Assembly (NCBI GenBank): GCA_023266155.1
Contig: JAHFRS010000085.1
Location: 1 to 5,403, forward strand
Length of the DNA: 5,403 nt
DNA from: an archaeon
GTDB taxonomy: Archaea; Nanobdellota; Nanobdellia; Woesearchaeales; GW2011-AR9
Reading direction: 5' to 3'
Part shown: piece after piece, positions 1 to 5,386 of the stretch
Layout: each line of letters begins with the position of its first letter
How positions within the stretch are numbered: the stretch's first letter is position 1
Translations under genes and position numbers: made by a program
Notes under the pieces: model-generated
The model's input: the letters and a program-made list of their open reading frames with translations, nothing else
Databases searched by the model: none
What the model was told of the DNA's origin: nothing

Positions 1-1186
1 GATATAATTTGAGAAAATCTTTTGCCGTAAAAAAAGTGCCCCTGGTTTTGCTCATTTTCTGGCCATTGACCGTGACGAAACCATGGACGGTAATTTTAGG
101 CACGGGAATGTTCATGGCCATCAGCATCGCCGGCCAAAACAAGAAATGGAAATAGGAGATATCTTTGCCAATGAAATGCTGGACTTTGCCCCGGAGCCAA
201 TATTCCTGCCAGTCACATTTTTTATCTCTTTTTTTTTCCTGCAGACAATACTGTTGCGTTGAAGAGATGTACCCGATCGGTGCGTCCAGCCAGACATAAA
301 AATATTTAATTTCGCCGGTCTCTTTTTTGCTGTCAGGGATCTCAAAGCCAAAATAAGGTGCATCACGGGAGATACACCAATCTTCCAGTCCTTTGTCCAT
401 CCAATCCTGCAGCCAGTGACGTACTTCCGGCTGCAAATTGTTGGCAGAATTATCCATCCAAGTTCGTAATTGGTCACGGAAAGAACTCAACTTAAAAAAG
501 TAATGCTCGCTTTCTTTTTGCACGGGTGTCTGGCCGCACAATGAACATTTAGGGTTGATTAAATCAATGCCTTTCAGCACGTTGCTGCACTGTTCACAGA
601 TATCACCGTACTGGTCAGCGGTCGTGCATAATGGGCAGGTGCCACGGACATAACGATCCGGCAGCGAACGGGCACAGGATGGGCAGTAAATGATTTTGAT
701 TGATTTAGTGTAAGTTAACTTTTTTTTACGGAGTTCCCTGTAAAAATATTCTGCCATTTTTCTGTTTTCTGGAGAATGTGTTTTGTCATAGTTATCAAAA
801 TGAATGAGAAAAGCGGCAAAGTCCTGCTGATGCTCTTTCCAGAATTCTAACGCAAATTGTTCAGGATCTTTTCCAGCTTTTTTGGCGTTCACTTCCACAG
901 GAGTGCCATGCATATCTGAAGCACAGATGTACAGGGCATCTTTGCCCGTGAGCTTCAGGAAACGGGTGTAGATGTCCGCCTGGATATATTCCAGCAAATG
1001 CCCCAGATGAATTGGTCCGTTGGCATAGGGCAGAGCGGCAGTGATGACAATTTTGTCTGAGAGGATATTCTTGGACGGAACGGGTATTTTTTTTCTGGGT
1101 TGGATTTTTTTTACAGCACTGTTTCCCACATTTTTTCTAGCCAGATTTCGGACCAGATTTTTAGATGTTGATGAGAGTTTCTTCAT
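1..1186 (-). CDS. metG: Methionyl-tRNA synthetase, 5' part (3' end outside window)
   Basis: Cytoplasmic class I aminoacyl-tRNA synthetase that charges tRNA-Met with methionine using ATP. The frame stays open for 395 codons from ATG 1186 to the window edge. Visible landmarks are ALPYANGPIHLGH with the HIGH-type motif HLGH at residues 60-63, SDMHGTP near 90-96, four Cys pairs of zinc-knuckle type (C168/C171, C184/C187, C197/C200, C214/C217), FYVWLDAPIGY near 296-306, and the KMSKS-type loop KMSKT at 377-381. The anticodon-binding domain and any C-terminal tRNA-binding domain lie off the window. Four Cys pairs fit the two-knuckle MetRS type found in archaea and E. coli. The start is chosen because a TATA box (TTTATATAA) is centred 26 nt upstream. 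This gives a basic N-terminal extension of about 40 residues before the catalytic core (core begins near DKIVITAALPYA), which is longer than usual. GTG at codon 20 is the main alternative start. Confidence 0.96.
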   Translation of the reverse strand, partial: MKKLSSTSKNLVRNLARKNVGNSAVKKIQPRKKIPVPSKNILSDKIVITAALPYANGPIHLGHLLEYIQADIYTRFLKLTGKDALYICASDMHGTPVEVNAKKAGKDPEQFALEFWKEHQQDFAAFLIHFDNYDKTHSPENRKMAEYFYRELRKKKLTYTKSIKIIYCPSCARSLPDRYVRGTCPLCTTADQYGDICEQCSNVLKGIDLINPKCSLCGQTPVQKESEHYFFKLSSFRDQLRTWMDNSANNLQPEVRHWLQDWMDKGLEDWCISRDAPYFGFEIPDSKKETGEIKYFYVWLDAPIGYISSTQQYCLQEKKRDKKCDWQEYWLRGKVQHFIGKDISYFHFLFWPAMLMAMNIPVPKITVHGFVTVNGQKMSKTRGTFFTAKDFLKLY

Positions 1187-1207
1187 AGATGGAAAGAACC
1201 ACGAGAA

Positions 1208-1223
1208 TTATATAAAGATTGCG
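1208..1223 (-). promoter_or_regulatory. Archaeal BRE/TATA promoter of metG
   Basis: On the minus strand, TTTATATAA (1216-1208) is directly preceded by CGCAATC (1223-1217), which matches six of seven positions of the archaeal BRE pattern CRNAANT. The TATA centre is 26 nt from ATG 1186, so transcription should begin at or next to the start codon. No ribosome binding site is visible between the box and the ATG, consistent with a leaderless mRNA. Confidence 0.75.
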
Positions 1224-1258
1224 ATTCCGCCGCGGGAATTAGGTTGAAATTATTTTCC

Positions 1259-1282
1259 CATTCTTTTTTGTTGACAAGAATG
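1259..1282. repeat. Short inverted repeat upstream of the metG promoter
   Basis: CATTCTT (1259-1265) and AAGAATG (1276-1282) form a perfect 7-bp stem with a 10-nt loop. It sits about 40 nt upstream of the metG BRE and before the transposase-like remnant. It could be an operator, a remnant element end or chance in AT-rich DNA; nothing in the sequence decides between these. Confidence 0.3.
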
Positions 1283-1338
1283 CTTTCATCACACCCCTAA
1301 AATATTGGACTGCATCACTCTTAAGGTAAACTGCGTAG

Positions 1339-1509
1339 ATGCTCTTTTTAGTACATCAAAATACTCCTGCGCGAGTGGATATCCATAAAAATAAATATGG
1401 GAACTGCATTCTGGATGCAGATGGAAAAATTGTTTGGGAACATACGTTTCTACCCAGCCCAGAAGGAGTACAATCGTTGTTAAACTCAATTTTTTTCCAC
1501 TTACTTTGA
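1339..1509 (+). pseudogene. IS110-type transposase N-terminal remnant
   Basis: This is the only plus-strand coding sequence I can support. ATG 1339 opens 56 codons ending at TGA 1507-1509. Residues 13-30 read VDIHKNKYGNCILDADGK, followed by IVWEHTFLPSPEGVQSLL. This is the pattern of the N-terminal RuvC-like strand-loop-strand of IS110/IS1111 (DEDD) transposases: a first catalytic Asp in a G/V-[IV]-D-[IV]-[HS]-K context (here D14), 'LDxDGK', then 'P.TPEG...LL'. Family members are normally 300-400 residues, so only about the first seventh remains. The frame ends just after a T7 run (about 1490-1496). Reading on in the shifted frame gave nothing I recognise, so a simple one-base frameshift of a complete gene is unlikely. 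No TATA box lies at the proper distance upstream. Identification is by motif resemblance only; another RuvC-fold protein or a chance ORF remains possible. Confidence 0.55.
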
Positions 1510-1600
1510 CTCTACACTGACGTTAAATTACCACCACTTGAGATTGGCACCTACGCTGTTGAACGTGAAAATGACAGAATTATGGGTGGGGGGGCGTGAA
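1510..1600. other. Spacer between converging ORFs, no gene seen
   Basis: This 91-base stretch lies between the end of the plus-strand transposase remnant and the stop of the minus-strand phosphoesterase gene. It holds a G7 run at 1588-1594 (C-rich on the coding strand of the phosphoesterase, just past its stop). I see no oligo-T terminator on the minus strand here and no convincing reading frame. Confidence 0.5.
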
Positions 1601-2602
1601 CTACTGTTGATATAATATCTCAAACTTTGCTGAATTTCTATTAACTGTGAGAATTCCGGCCATTCCATTGTATGTAGTGCCATCGACCTGCTTCCACGGT
1701 TCCAAGCCACCAAAATTTGCACTAAATTGTTTTGCCCATTCTCCTTGCTTTACCGGTTTACCTTCGTATGTTGCTGCTAGACCTCCAGCTTCATGAATGT
1801 GACCACAAACCGCAAAAGGGATATTATTTTGCTTCATCATTTCCGTAGTCGTTTCGTCACCAACATCTTGACCACTGTAAATTGTTGCTGGACTAAGACG
1901 AGCATTTGTCTTTCCGCAACCGTGGGTAACTAATACTACCGCATCATCTAAACCGTTTCGCAACTTACCTGTTGCTTGAATAAATTCAGGTTTTACCCAA
2001 TAACCATTATCAGGAATGAATTGCCTTCCAGGAATCTTAAACGTTTGATATCCCGGCAGACTAACAAAATCAACATCATCACCATCAAAAATTCTGAATT
2101 TTGTCATATCAATAACATTCCCATATTCAGCAGTTACTTCTGCAAGTGCATTTTGATAATCTGGTTTTTGTTCATGATTTCCGGGAATAACAAAGATAGG
2201 TAAACTCGTTTGAGCGACCGCTTCTAATACTTCTTTAATCTCAGTTTTGTCATCTTTTGAATCCCTTCGTCCATAACGTAATTCTTCATTACTTGGTAAA
2301 TCACCTGTAAGAATAATACCATCAACGCCACGTTTTTTGAATTCTTCAGCAAAGAATTTTGCCTTACTGACTTCACCATGTGCATCAGAGATAACACCAT
2401 AACCTGCTTGGTTATCTTCATCAGAAGTTAATTCAGTAACTTTACTCCATTCAAACTTATATTGATGTCCGTTAATTGTTCGTGTGAATGGTGCGGTTTG
2501 TTCAACAGTAGATTCCAAATCAGAATCTTTCTTACAGCCAATTGTTCCTAGAGCTAATGCACCGACTAAACCCCATGTAAGTAATCGCTTCAAGTTAACC
2601 AT
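1601..2602 (-). CDS. Secreted lipoprotein, calcineurin-like metallophosphoesterase
   Basis: A 333-residue predicted phosphoesterase anchored outside the cell membrane. Residues 1-23 form a lipoprotein signal: basic MVNLKR, a hydrophobic stretch, and a lipobox-like GTIGC with Cys23 followed by KK. The -3 residue is Thr, a weaker lipobox than the usual Leu/Val/Ala. The mature part has the full metal-ligand set of calcineurin-like phosphoesterases in order: SDAHG (D73, H75), LTGD (D101), PGNHE (N142, H143), VTHG (H227) and CGHIH (H268, H270). The fold predicts a two-metal phosphomono- or diesterase, but the substrate cannot be read from the sequence. The start at 2602 is supported by a TATA box centred 25 nt upstream. 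The gene is AT-rich (about 33-38% GC in sampled lines) compared with its flanking housekeeping genes, suggesting a different origin. It is transcribed from its own promoter, which lies inside the broken ORF upstream. Confidence 0.9.
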   Translation of the reverse strand: MVNLKRLLTWGLVGALALGTIGCKKDSDLESTVEQTAPFTRTINGHQYKFEWSKVTELTSDEDNQAGYGVISDAHGEVSKAKFFAEEFKKRGVDGIILTGDLPSNEELRYGRRDSKDDKTEIKEVLEAVAQTSLPIFVIPGNHEQKPDYQNALAEVTAEYGNVIDMTKFRIFDGDDVDFVSLPGYQTFKIPGRQFIPDNGYWVKPEFIQATGKLRNGLDDAVVLVTHGCGKTNARLSPATIYSGQDVGDETTTEMMKQNNIPFAVCGHIHEAGGLAATYEGKPVKQGEWAKQFSANFGGLEPWKQVDGTTYNGMAGILTVNRNSAKFEILYQQ

Positions 2603-2607
2603 AGAAG

Positions 2608-2912
2608 CTAAAAAGGCTTTTCCTTTATAAATCTTTCGTCTTTCTTAAGTGGCACTAAATTCCCAATACCCCTCTTTCGCTCCTGAAACTCAACTTTAAC
2701 GTTTTCCTCTGTACAGGCACCATCAATTATCTTCAATCCAGAAACGTCAGCTTGTCTGTTCCAGCAAAAACAGCTGTTTGAACTTCTAATGAATTATCAT
2801 CACAAAACAAGACTTCAGCAGCTTTAAGTAATTTATCACTTTTCAACAGGCTCAATTTGTTAAGAACTAATTTGATATTAGTAAATTTAAAGCCACTACA
2901 ATTTTTGGCACT
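2608..2912 (-). pseudogene. Frameshifted small ORF of unknown function
   Basis: Two minus-strand frames fill this apparent gap. Frame one runs from 2912 to TGA 2735-2733 and includes LLKSDKLLKAAEVLFCDDNS, then LEVQTAVFAGTDK. Frame two runs from 2751 to TAG 2610-2608, 47 codons beginning ADVSGLKIIDGACTEENVKV and ending KKDERFIKEKPF. Restoring one G at about 2750 (GACAAG-CTGACG to GACAAGGCTGACG) joins them as AGTDK-ADVSGLKIIDG, giving about 101 residues with protein-like composition throughout. No ATG exists in the first frame. A TTG at 2855, with a TATA-like TTTAAATTT centred about 32 nt upstream (2891-2883), is the best possible start and would give about 82 residues. Otherwise this is the 3' remnant of a longer gene. 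The frame overlaps the end of the MetK-like gene by 17 nt and ends 5 nt before the lipoprotein start. I do not recognise the protein. A sequencing indel could also explain the break. Confidence 0.6.
2623..2638 (-). promoter_or_regulatory. Archaeal BRE/TATA promoter of the phosphoesterase gene
   Basis: On the minus strand, CGAAAGA (2638-2632, BRE-like, purine-rich) is followed by TTTATAAAG (2631-2623). The centre of the box is 25 nt from ATG 2602, so a leaderless transcript is predicted. The promoter overlaps the last codons of the frameshifted ORF that ends at 2608. Confidence 0.75.
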
Positions 2913-4089
2913 TTACTTCAAACTTATTCCACGGCAATTCCGGGTTATGAAAAAAATCTGAATTAGCAACAATTTCACGATACAAAGCAGGATTGCCCAG
3001 ATTAAATAATGCCGCTGCCCCCTTAATTTTCAGAGGAATCTTTTCCCTGATTTCTTCTTCAAGTTTCTGTTGTGGTTGGCGGCCAGTATTGTTGGTCCAG
3101 ATGTTCAATCCTACTTCTTGCGTTCCGATGGTATAACGCAGGGCCACCCGGGCAAAATCCGCAGCATCGTTCCCGACAATCTGCACGGCGATGTAGCGGG
3201 CTAAGAAAGTTCCCGTTCCCGAGGGCTTGCTGGGATCCTCACCAGAGAAAGAATCTTCCATCACTCCATACGTACTAAAGCCATCACGATACGATTTGGC
3301 TTCCCGACTGCCTTCATCTACTTTCCAGCCGCCATCGTGCCAGGCACCGTTTCCGTTGATGATAATTTCCGGGTGGCCGAGCGGTTGTTGAAACTGTTGT
3401 TCCAACTGTCCTAGTCTGGCGCGAATGATTTTATTTCCTTTCGTTCTCAATTCTTGCAGTGGAAGATTTTGTTGATGCTGGAGAGCGACCGTAATTCGCT
3501 CTACGCTTTGCAGTGAAACACCGTGATAGAGGCAATCCACAGCAATTTTTCCGTCAGCGAGAAGGCCTTCCAGATAATCAAACTCTACGTGGTTAGCTAA
3601 AGGGAAAGATAAATGTCCACCCTGATGATAAATGCCATCAAACAAGTCCCGCAATTCCACTGCTAAATATCGTTCCCATGGCAGGTACTGCGGGCCATGT
3701 TTATAGGCTACGGCAATCGGATTGCCAGAATCACCGGCATATTCGTTATCTGCCAGCAGGCTGGATTGCGGTTTTAATTGAAATTCAACATGTAAATCAT
3801 CAGAAGAGAGGTCTGACTGGTGGACTTCATTATAATGATCCGTGATGATCTCAATAATCTCACCATAAAAACCAACTTTGTCTAACAGCGAACCGGTAAC
3901 TTCCCCTGATATTCGTACCGAAGGCAAATTTTGATGAGGAAGGTAGGAGCCTTGGACGCGTAGATCAAAGCGGGCTAAGGGATTGCGTTCCAGCAGGTAC
4001 GCTCCAATCAAGTGAGCGATTCCAGAATCTAACTCATCGGGTTTTCCTCTTCTTCCCGCTTCAAATGAATGGACTACATATTCCTTCAT
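2896..4089 (-). CDS. Divergent bacterial-type S-adenosylmethionine synthetase (MetK fold)
   Basis: A 397-residue homologue of bacterial/eukaryotic methionine adenosyltransferase (E. coli MetK is 384 residues), which makes S-adenosylmethionine from methionine and ATP in the cytoplasm. It is not the separate archaeal MAT family. Aligned by eye from end to end: RRGKPDELDSGIAHLIGAYL (13-32) matches the EGHPDK region, EYAGDSG (116-122) matches GAGDQG, ITVALQHQ (199-206) matches VVLSTQH, HDGG...STYG (251-275) matches GDCGLTG...TYGG, SGEDPSK (282-288) matches SGKDPSK, FLARYIAVQIV (295-305) matches AARYVAKNIV, and NPALYREIVANSDFF...PWNK matches HPIYKETAAYGHFG...PWEK at the C-terminus. Several catalytic positions differ: the motif His is K16, the lysine equivalent to E. 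coli K265 is E284, D271 is S290, and K165 aligns with N166. D18, D120 and K288 are kept. It may be an active but altered MAT or a MetK-derived protein with another role, so no symbol is given. The start is supported by a TATA box 29 nt upstream. Confidence 0.85.
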   Translation of the reverse strand: MKEYVVHSFEAGRRGKPDELDSGIAHLIGAYLLERNPLARFDLRVQGSYLPHQNLPSVRISGEVTGSLLDKVGFYGEIIEIITDHYNEVHQSDLSSDDLHVEFQLKPQSSLLADNEYAGDSGNPIAVAYKHGPQYLPWERYLAVELRDLFDGIYHQGGHLSFPLANHVEFDYLEGLLADGKIAVDCLYHGVSLQSVERITVALQHQQNLPLQELRTKGNKIIRARLGQLEQQFQQPLGHPEIIINGNGAWHDGGWKVDEGSREAKSYRDGFSTYGVMEDSFSGEDPSKPSGTGTFLARYIAVQIVGNDAADFARVALRYTIGTQEVGLNIWTNNTGRQPQQKLEEEIREKIPLKIKGAAALFNLGNPALYREIVANSDFFHNPELPWNKFEVKCQKL

Positions 4090-4096
4090 CGGTATG

Positions 4097-4106
4097 CTTC
4101 ATGAAG
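4097..4106. promoter_or_regulatory. Possible operator palindrome at the MetK-like gene start
   Basis: The perfect 10-bp palindrome CTTCATGAAG lies between the TATA box (4114-4122) and the start codon (4089) of the MetK-like gene. Repressor sites in archaea often overlap this core region, so an operator is possible. A palindrome of this length can also arise by chance, and I know no regulator for this motif. Confidence 0.25.
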
Positions 4107-4113
4107 AGAATGG

Positions 4114-4122
4114 TTATATAAA
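4114..4122 (-). promoter_or_regulatory. TATA box of the MetK-like gene
   Basis: TTTATATAA on the minus strand is identical to the metG TATA box and centred 29 nt from ATG 4089. The preceding bases (AGGAGCG) fit the BRE pattern poorly. The box lies in the 69-base gap after the antiporter stop, so the MetK-like gene does not depend on read-through from the antiporter gene. Confidence 0.75.
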
Positions 4123-4158
4123 CGCTCCTGACAGAAATATTCTGATGGGAATACTGCT

Positions 4159-5193
4159 TCACGGATGAAAGAAAAACAGCACCGCAATGACCATATACAG
4201 CACCACTAATTGGATCCCTTCCAGCCAATTGACAGAGCCATCACGGGCAACTTCATTGATCAGCAGGACAGATGCAATAATCGCAATAATTTCTAATGGC
4301 AGGAAAGTCAAGCTCATAAAATTCCCTAGTACTAAAGAGAAAAACACTAACAATGGAGCGACAAACATCGCCACTTGCAGCGAAGAACCAATCGTAGTAT
4401 TCAGCACGAGACTCATCTTATCTTTTCTGGCAAACTGAATGGCACTCAGATGCTCGGCGGCATTACCGGCAATACCCACAAGAATTGCTCCGACAAATAA
4501 TTCACCAAAGTGTAAAGTGTGCGCAATCGCTTCAATCTTGCTGGCAAAAATCTCGCTGAGGATCATTAAGATGATGATGGAACTAAAAAGGTAGAAGAAA
4601 GCATGGCTTTTTTTCATGGTCGGTTTTTCGTGAGAAACATGCAGGAAATATTCTTTATGGGTGTAAAGAGAGAAGACCAAAGAGAGGAGATATAATACCA
4701 TCAGGGAAATCGCAACAGCAATGGAGATGCTGACCGTATGTGATTCTTCGTGAAACAAGATGAGGAGGGATGGAAAGAGGAGCAATAACACGGTAATCAA
4801 TAACATCGTCGAACTTACTTCCGCTTCATGCTTTTTCAACTCCATCTCTTTCTTTTTTAAACCGCCAGCGATAATGGCAAGTCCAAAGACCAGTAAAATA
4901 TTTCCAATCATTGAGCCAGTGATGGATGCCTTGACTACATCAATTAATCCTTCTTTTAATGCAAAGAAGCCGATGATTAATTCTGCGGTGTTTCCCAGTG
5001 TGGCATTGAGCAAGCCGCCGAGAGTAGGGGAATAATAATTGGCTAATTCTTCGGTAGCATTGCCCAACAGATGAGCAGTTTTAATTAAGGTGAGGATGAT
5101 AAGGATGAAGATAATGAGTAAAGGCGCGTGGAAATACACAAGAATTAAGGTGATGATAAATAATGCGGCGGAAAGGAGTAATGATTTAAGCAT
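4159..5193 (-). CDS. Ca2+/H+ antiporter, CaCA superfamily (CAX/ChaA type)
   Basis: A 344-residue membrane protein that should exchange cytosolic Ca2+ (or a similar cation) for H+ across the cell membrane. It has about 11 hydrophobic segments (near residues 3-20, 24-42, 59-79, 92-112, 127-148, 153-177, 198-218, 229-252, 261-288, 294-314 and 324-343). Two conserved alpha-repeats are present: GGLLNATLGNTAELIIG (59-75, acidic E71) and VGIAGNAAEHLSAIQFA (239-255, E247). These GN.AE cores are the cation-binding signature of the CAX branch. A charged central loop (112-126, KKKEMELKKHEAE) follows the fourth segment. Family members are typically about 350-370 residues, so the protein is complete. An in-frame ATG at 5253 would add 20 residues (MLKYYPPRETFL...). 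I chose ATG 5193 because a TATA-like box is centred 26 nt upstream and the hydrophobic first helix starts directly there. Ion specificity is inferred from the family, not shown. Confidence 0.92.
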   Translation of the reverse strand: MLKSLLLSAALFIITLILVYFHAPLLIIFILIILTLIKTAHLLGNATEELANYYSPTLGGLLNATLGNTAELIIGFFALKEGLIDVVKASITGSMIGNILLVFGLAIIAGGLKKKEMELKKHEAEVSSTMLLITVLLLLFPSLLILFHEESHTVSISIAVAISLMVLYLLSLVFSLYTHKEYFLHVSHEKPTMKKSHAFFYLFSSIIILMILSEIFASKIEAIAHTLHFGELFVGAILVGIAGNAAEHLSAIQFARKDKMSLVLNTTIGSSLQVAMFVAPLLVFFSLVLGNFMSLTFLPLEIIAIIASVLLINEVARDGSVNWLEGIQLVVLYMVIAVLFFFHP

Positions 5194-5214
5194 AGTGGAA
5201 GGAAAGGAATGGGA

Positions 5215-5230
5215 GGTTAAAAAGGTTTCT
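5215..5230 (-). promoter_or_regulatory. Archaeal promoter of the antiporter gene
   Basis: On the minus strand, AGAAACC (5230-5224, partial BRE match) precedes TTTTTAACC (5223-5215), a weaker TATA element than those of the other genes. Its centre is 26 nt from ATG 5193, the same spacing as for metG. This decides between the two possible start codons. The 21 bases between box and ATG contain no Shine-Dalgarno sequence. Confidence 0.6.
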
Positions 5231-5244
5231 CTGGGGGGGTAATA

Positions 5245-5260
5245 CTTCAGCAATATGAAG
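5245..5260. repeat. Small hairpin upstream of the antiporter promoter
   Basis: CTTCA (5245-5249) and TGAAG (5256-5260) form a 5-bp inverted repeat with a 6-nt spacer. It lies about 15-30 bases upstream of the BRE-like element, where archaeal activators or repressors can bind. The half-sites are the same CTTCA/TGAAG words seen at 5336-5351 and in the palindrome at 4097-4106. Five-base arms are weak evidence. Confidence 0.25.
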
Positions 5261-5290
5261 CGTGGTGAGCATCATAAAGTCGAAATTCCG

Positions 5291-5306
5291 TCGATAAAGG
5301 TATCGA
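5291..5306. repeat. Hairpin TCGATA-AAGG-TATCGA
   Basis: A perfect 6-bp inverted repeat with a 4-nt loop in the region upstream of the antiporter gene, about 23 bases before the larger palindromic pair. It could fold in DNA or RNA. No poly-T follows on either strand, so it does not look like an intrinsic terminator. Confidence 0.4.
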
Positions 5307-5328
5307 GAGCGTTGCGAGGGGGTGCTCC

Positions 5329-5386
5329 CACACAATGAAGCAACGACTTCATTGGTGCACCAGTGAAATCGTCGTTTCACTGTGTG
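5329..5386. repeat. Pair of inverted palindromic units (BIME-like)
   Basis: A 58-bp imperfect palindrome is centred on GTGCAC (5355-5360); its two 29-base arms match at 24 positions. Each arm is itself a hairpin with an 8-bp perfect stem and 6-nt loop: CAATGAAG/CTTCATTG with loop CAACGA (5333-5354), and CAGTGAAA/TTTCACTG with loop TCGTCG (5361-5382). When one unit is reverse-complemented onto the other, the four stem differences are two compensated base-pair swaps (A-T to G-C and G-C to A-T). The fifth difference is in the loop. The arrangement resembles a bacterial interspersed mosaic element made of two inverted REP-like units. A possible outer pairing GCGTT (5309-5313) with AACGC (5394-5398) suggests the structure extends towards the right edge, where the window stops. 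Confidence 0.75.

Noticed and set aside
121..477. Minus-strand 118-codon open frame
   Set aside because: It is an out-of-frame reading of the methionyl-tRNA synthetase gene, whose true frame shows all family motifs.
1041..1247. Plus-strand 68-codon open frame
   Set aside because: It lies antisense to the MetRS N-terminus and promoter, has low-complexity hydrophobic content from the poly-A codons opposite, and lacks its own promoter.
1289..1489. Minus-strand 66-codon open frame
   Set aside because: It is the antisense shadow of the transposase-like remnant, and the plus-strand reading gives the recognisable motif.
1528..1722. Minus-strand 64-codon open frame overlapping the phosphoesterase 3' end
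   Set aside because: It overlaps the C-terminal codons of the phosphoesterase in another frame and shows no motif or promoter.
2740..2760. Programmed -1 frameshift in the broken ORF
   Set aside because: The direction would fit, but the site around GACAAGCTGACG has no slippery heptamer and no downstream structure that I can see; a one-base deletion or sequencing error is simpler.
4132..4144. CAGAA-ATA-TTCTG stem-loop between the antiporter stop and the MetK-like promoter as a terminator
   Set aside because: The stem is only 5 bp with a 3-nt loop and no T-run follows, so it does not support a terminator call.
5194..5253. Antiporter start at ATG 5253 (20 extra residues)
   Set aside because: The extra residues are not typical of a membrane protein N-terminus, and the TATA-like box would lie inside the gene; ATG 5193 fits the promoter spacing.
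5255..5338. Plus-strand 27-codon ORF starting MKRGEHHKVEIPSIKVSRAL
   Set aside because: It is short, has no promoter at leaderless distance, and runs through the hairpin region.
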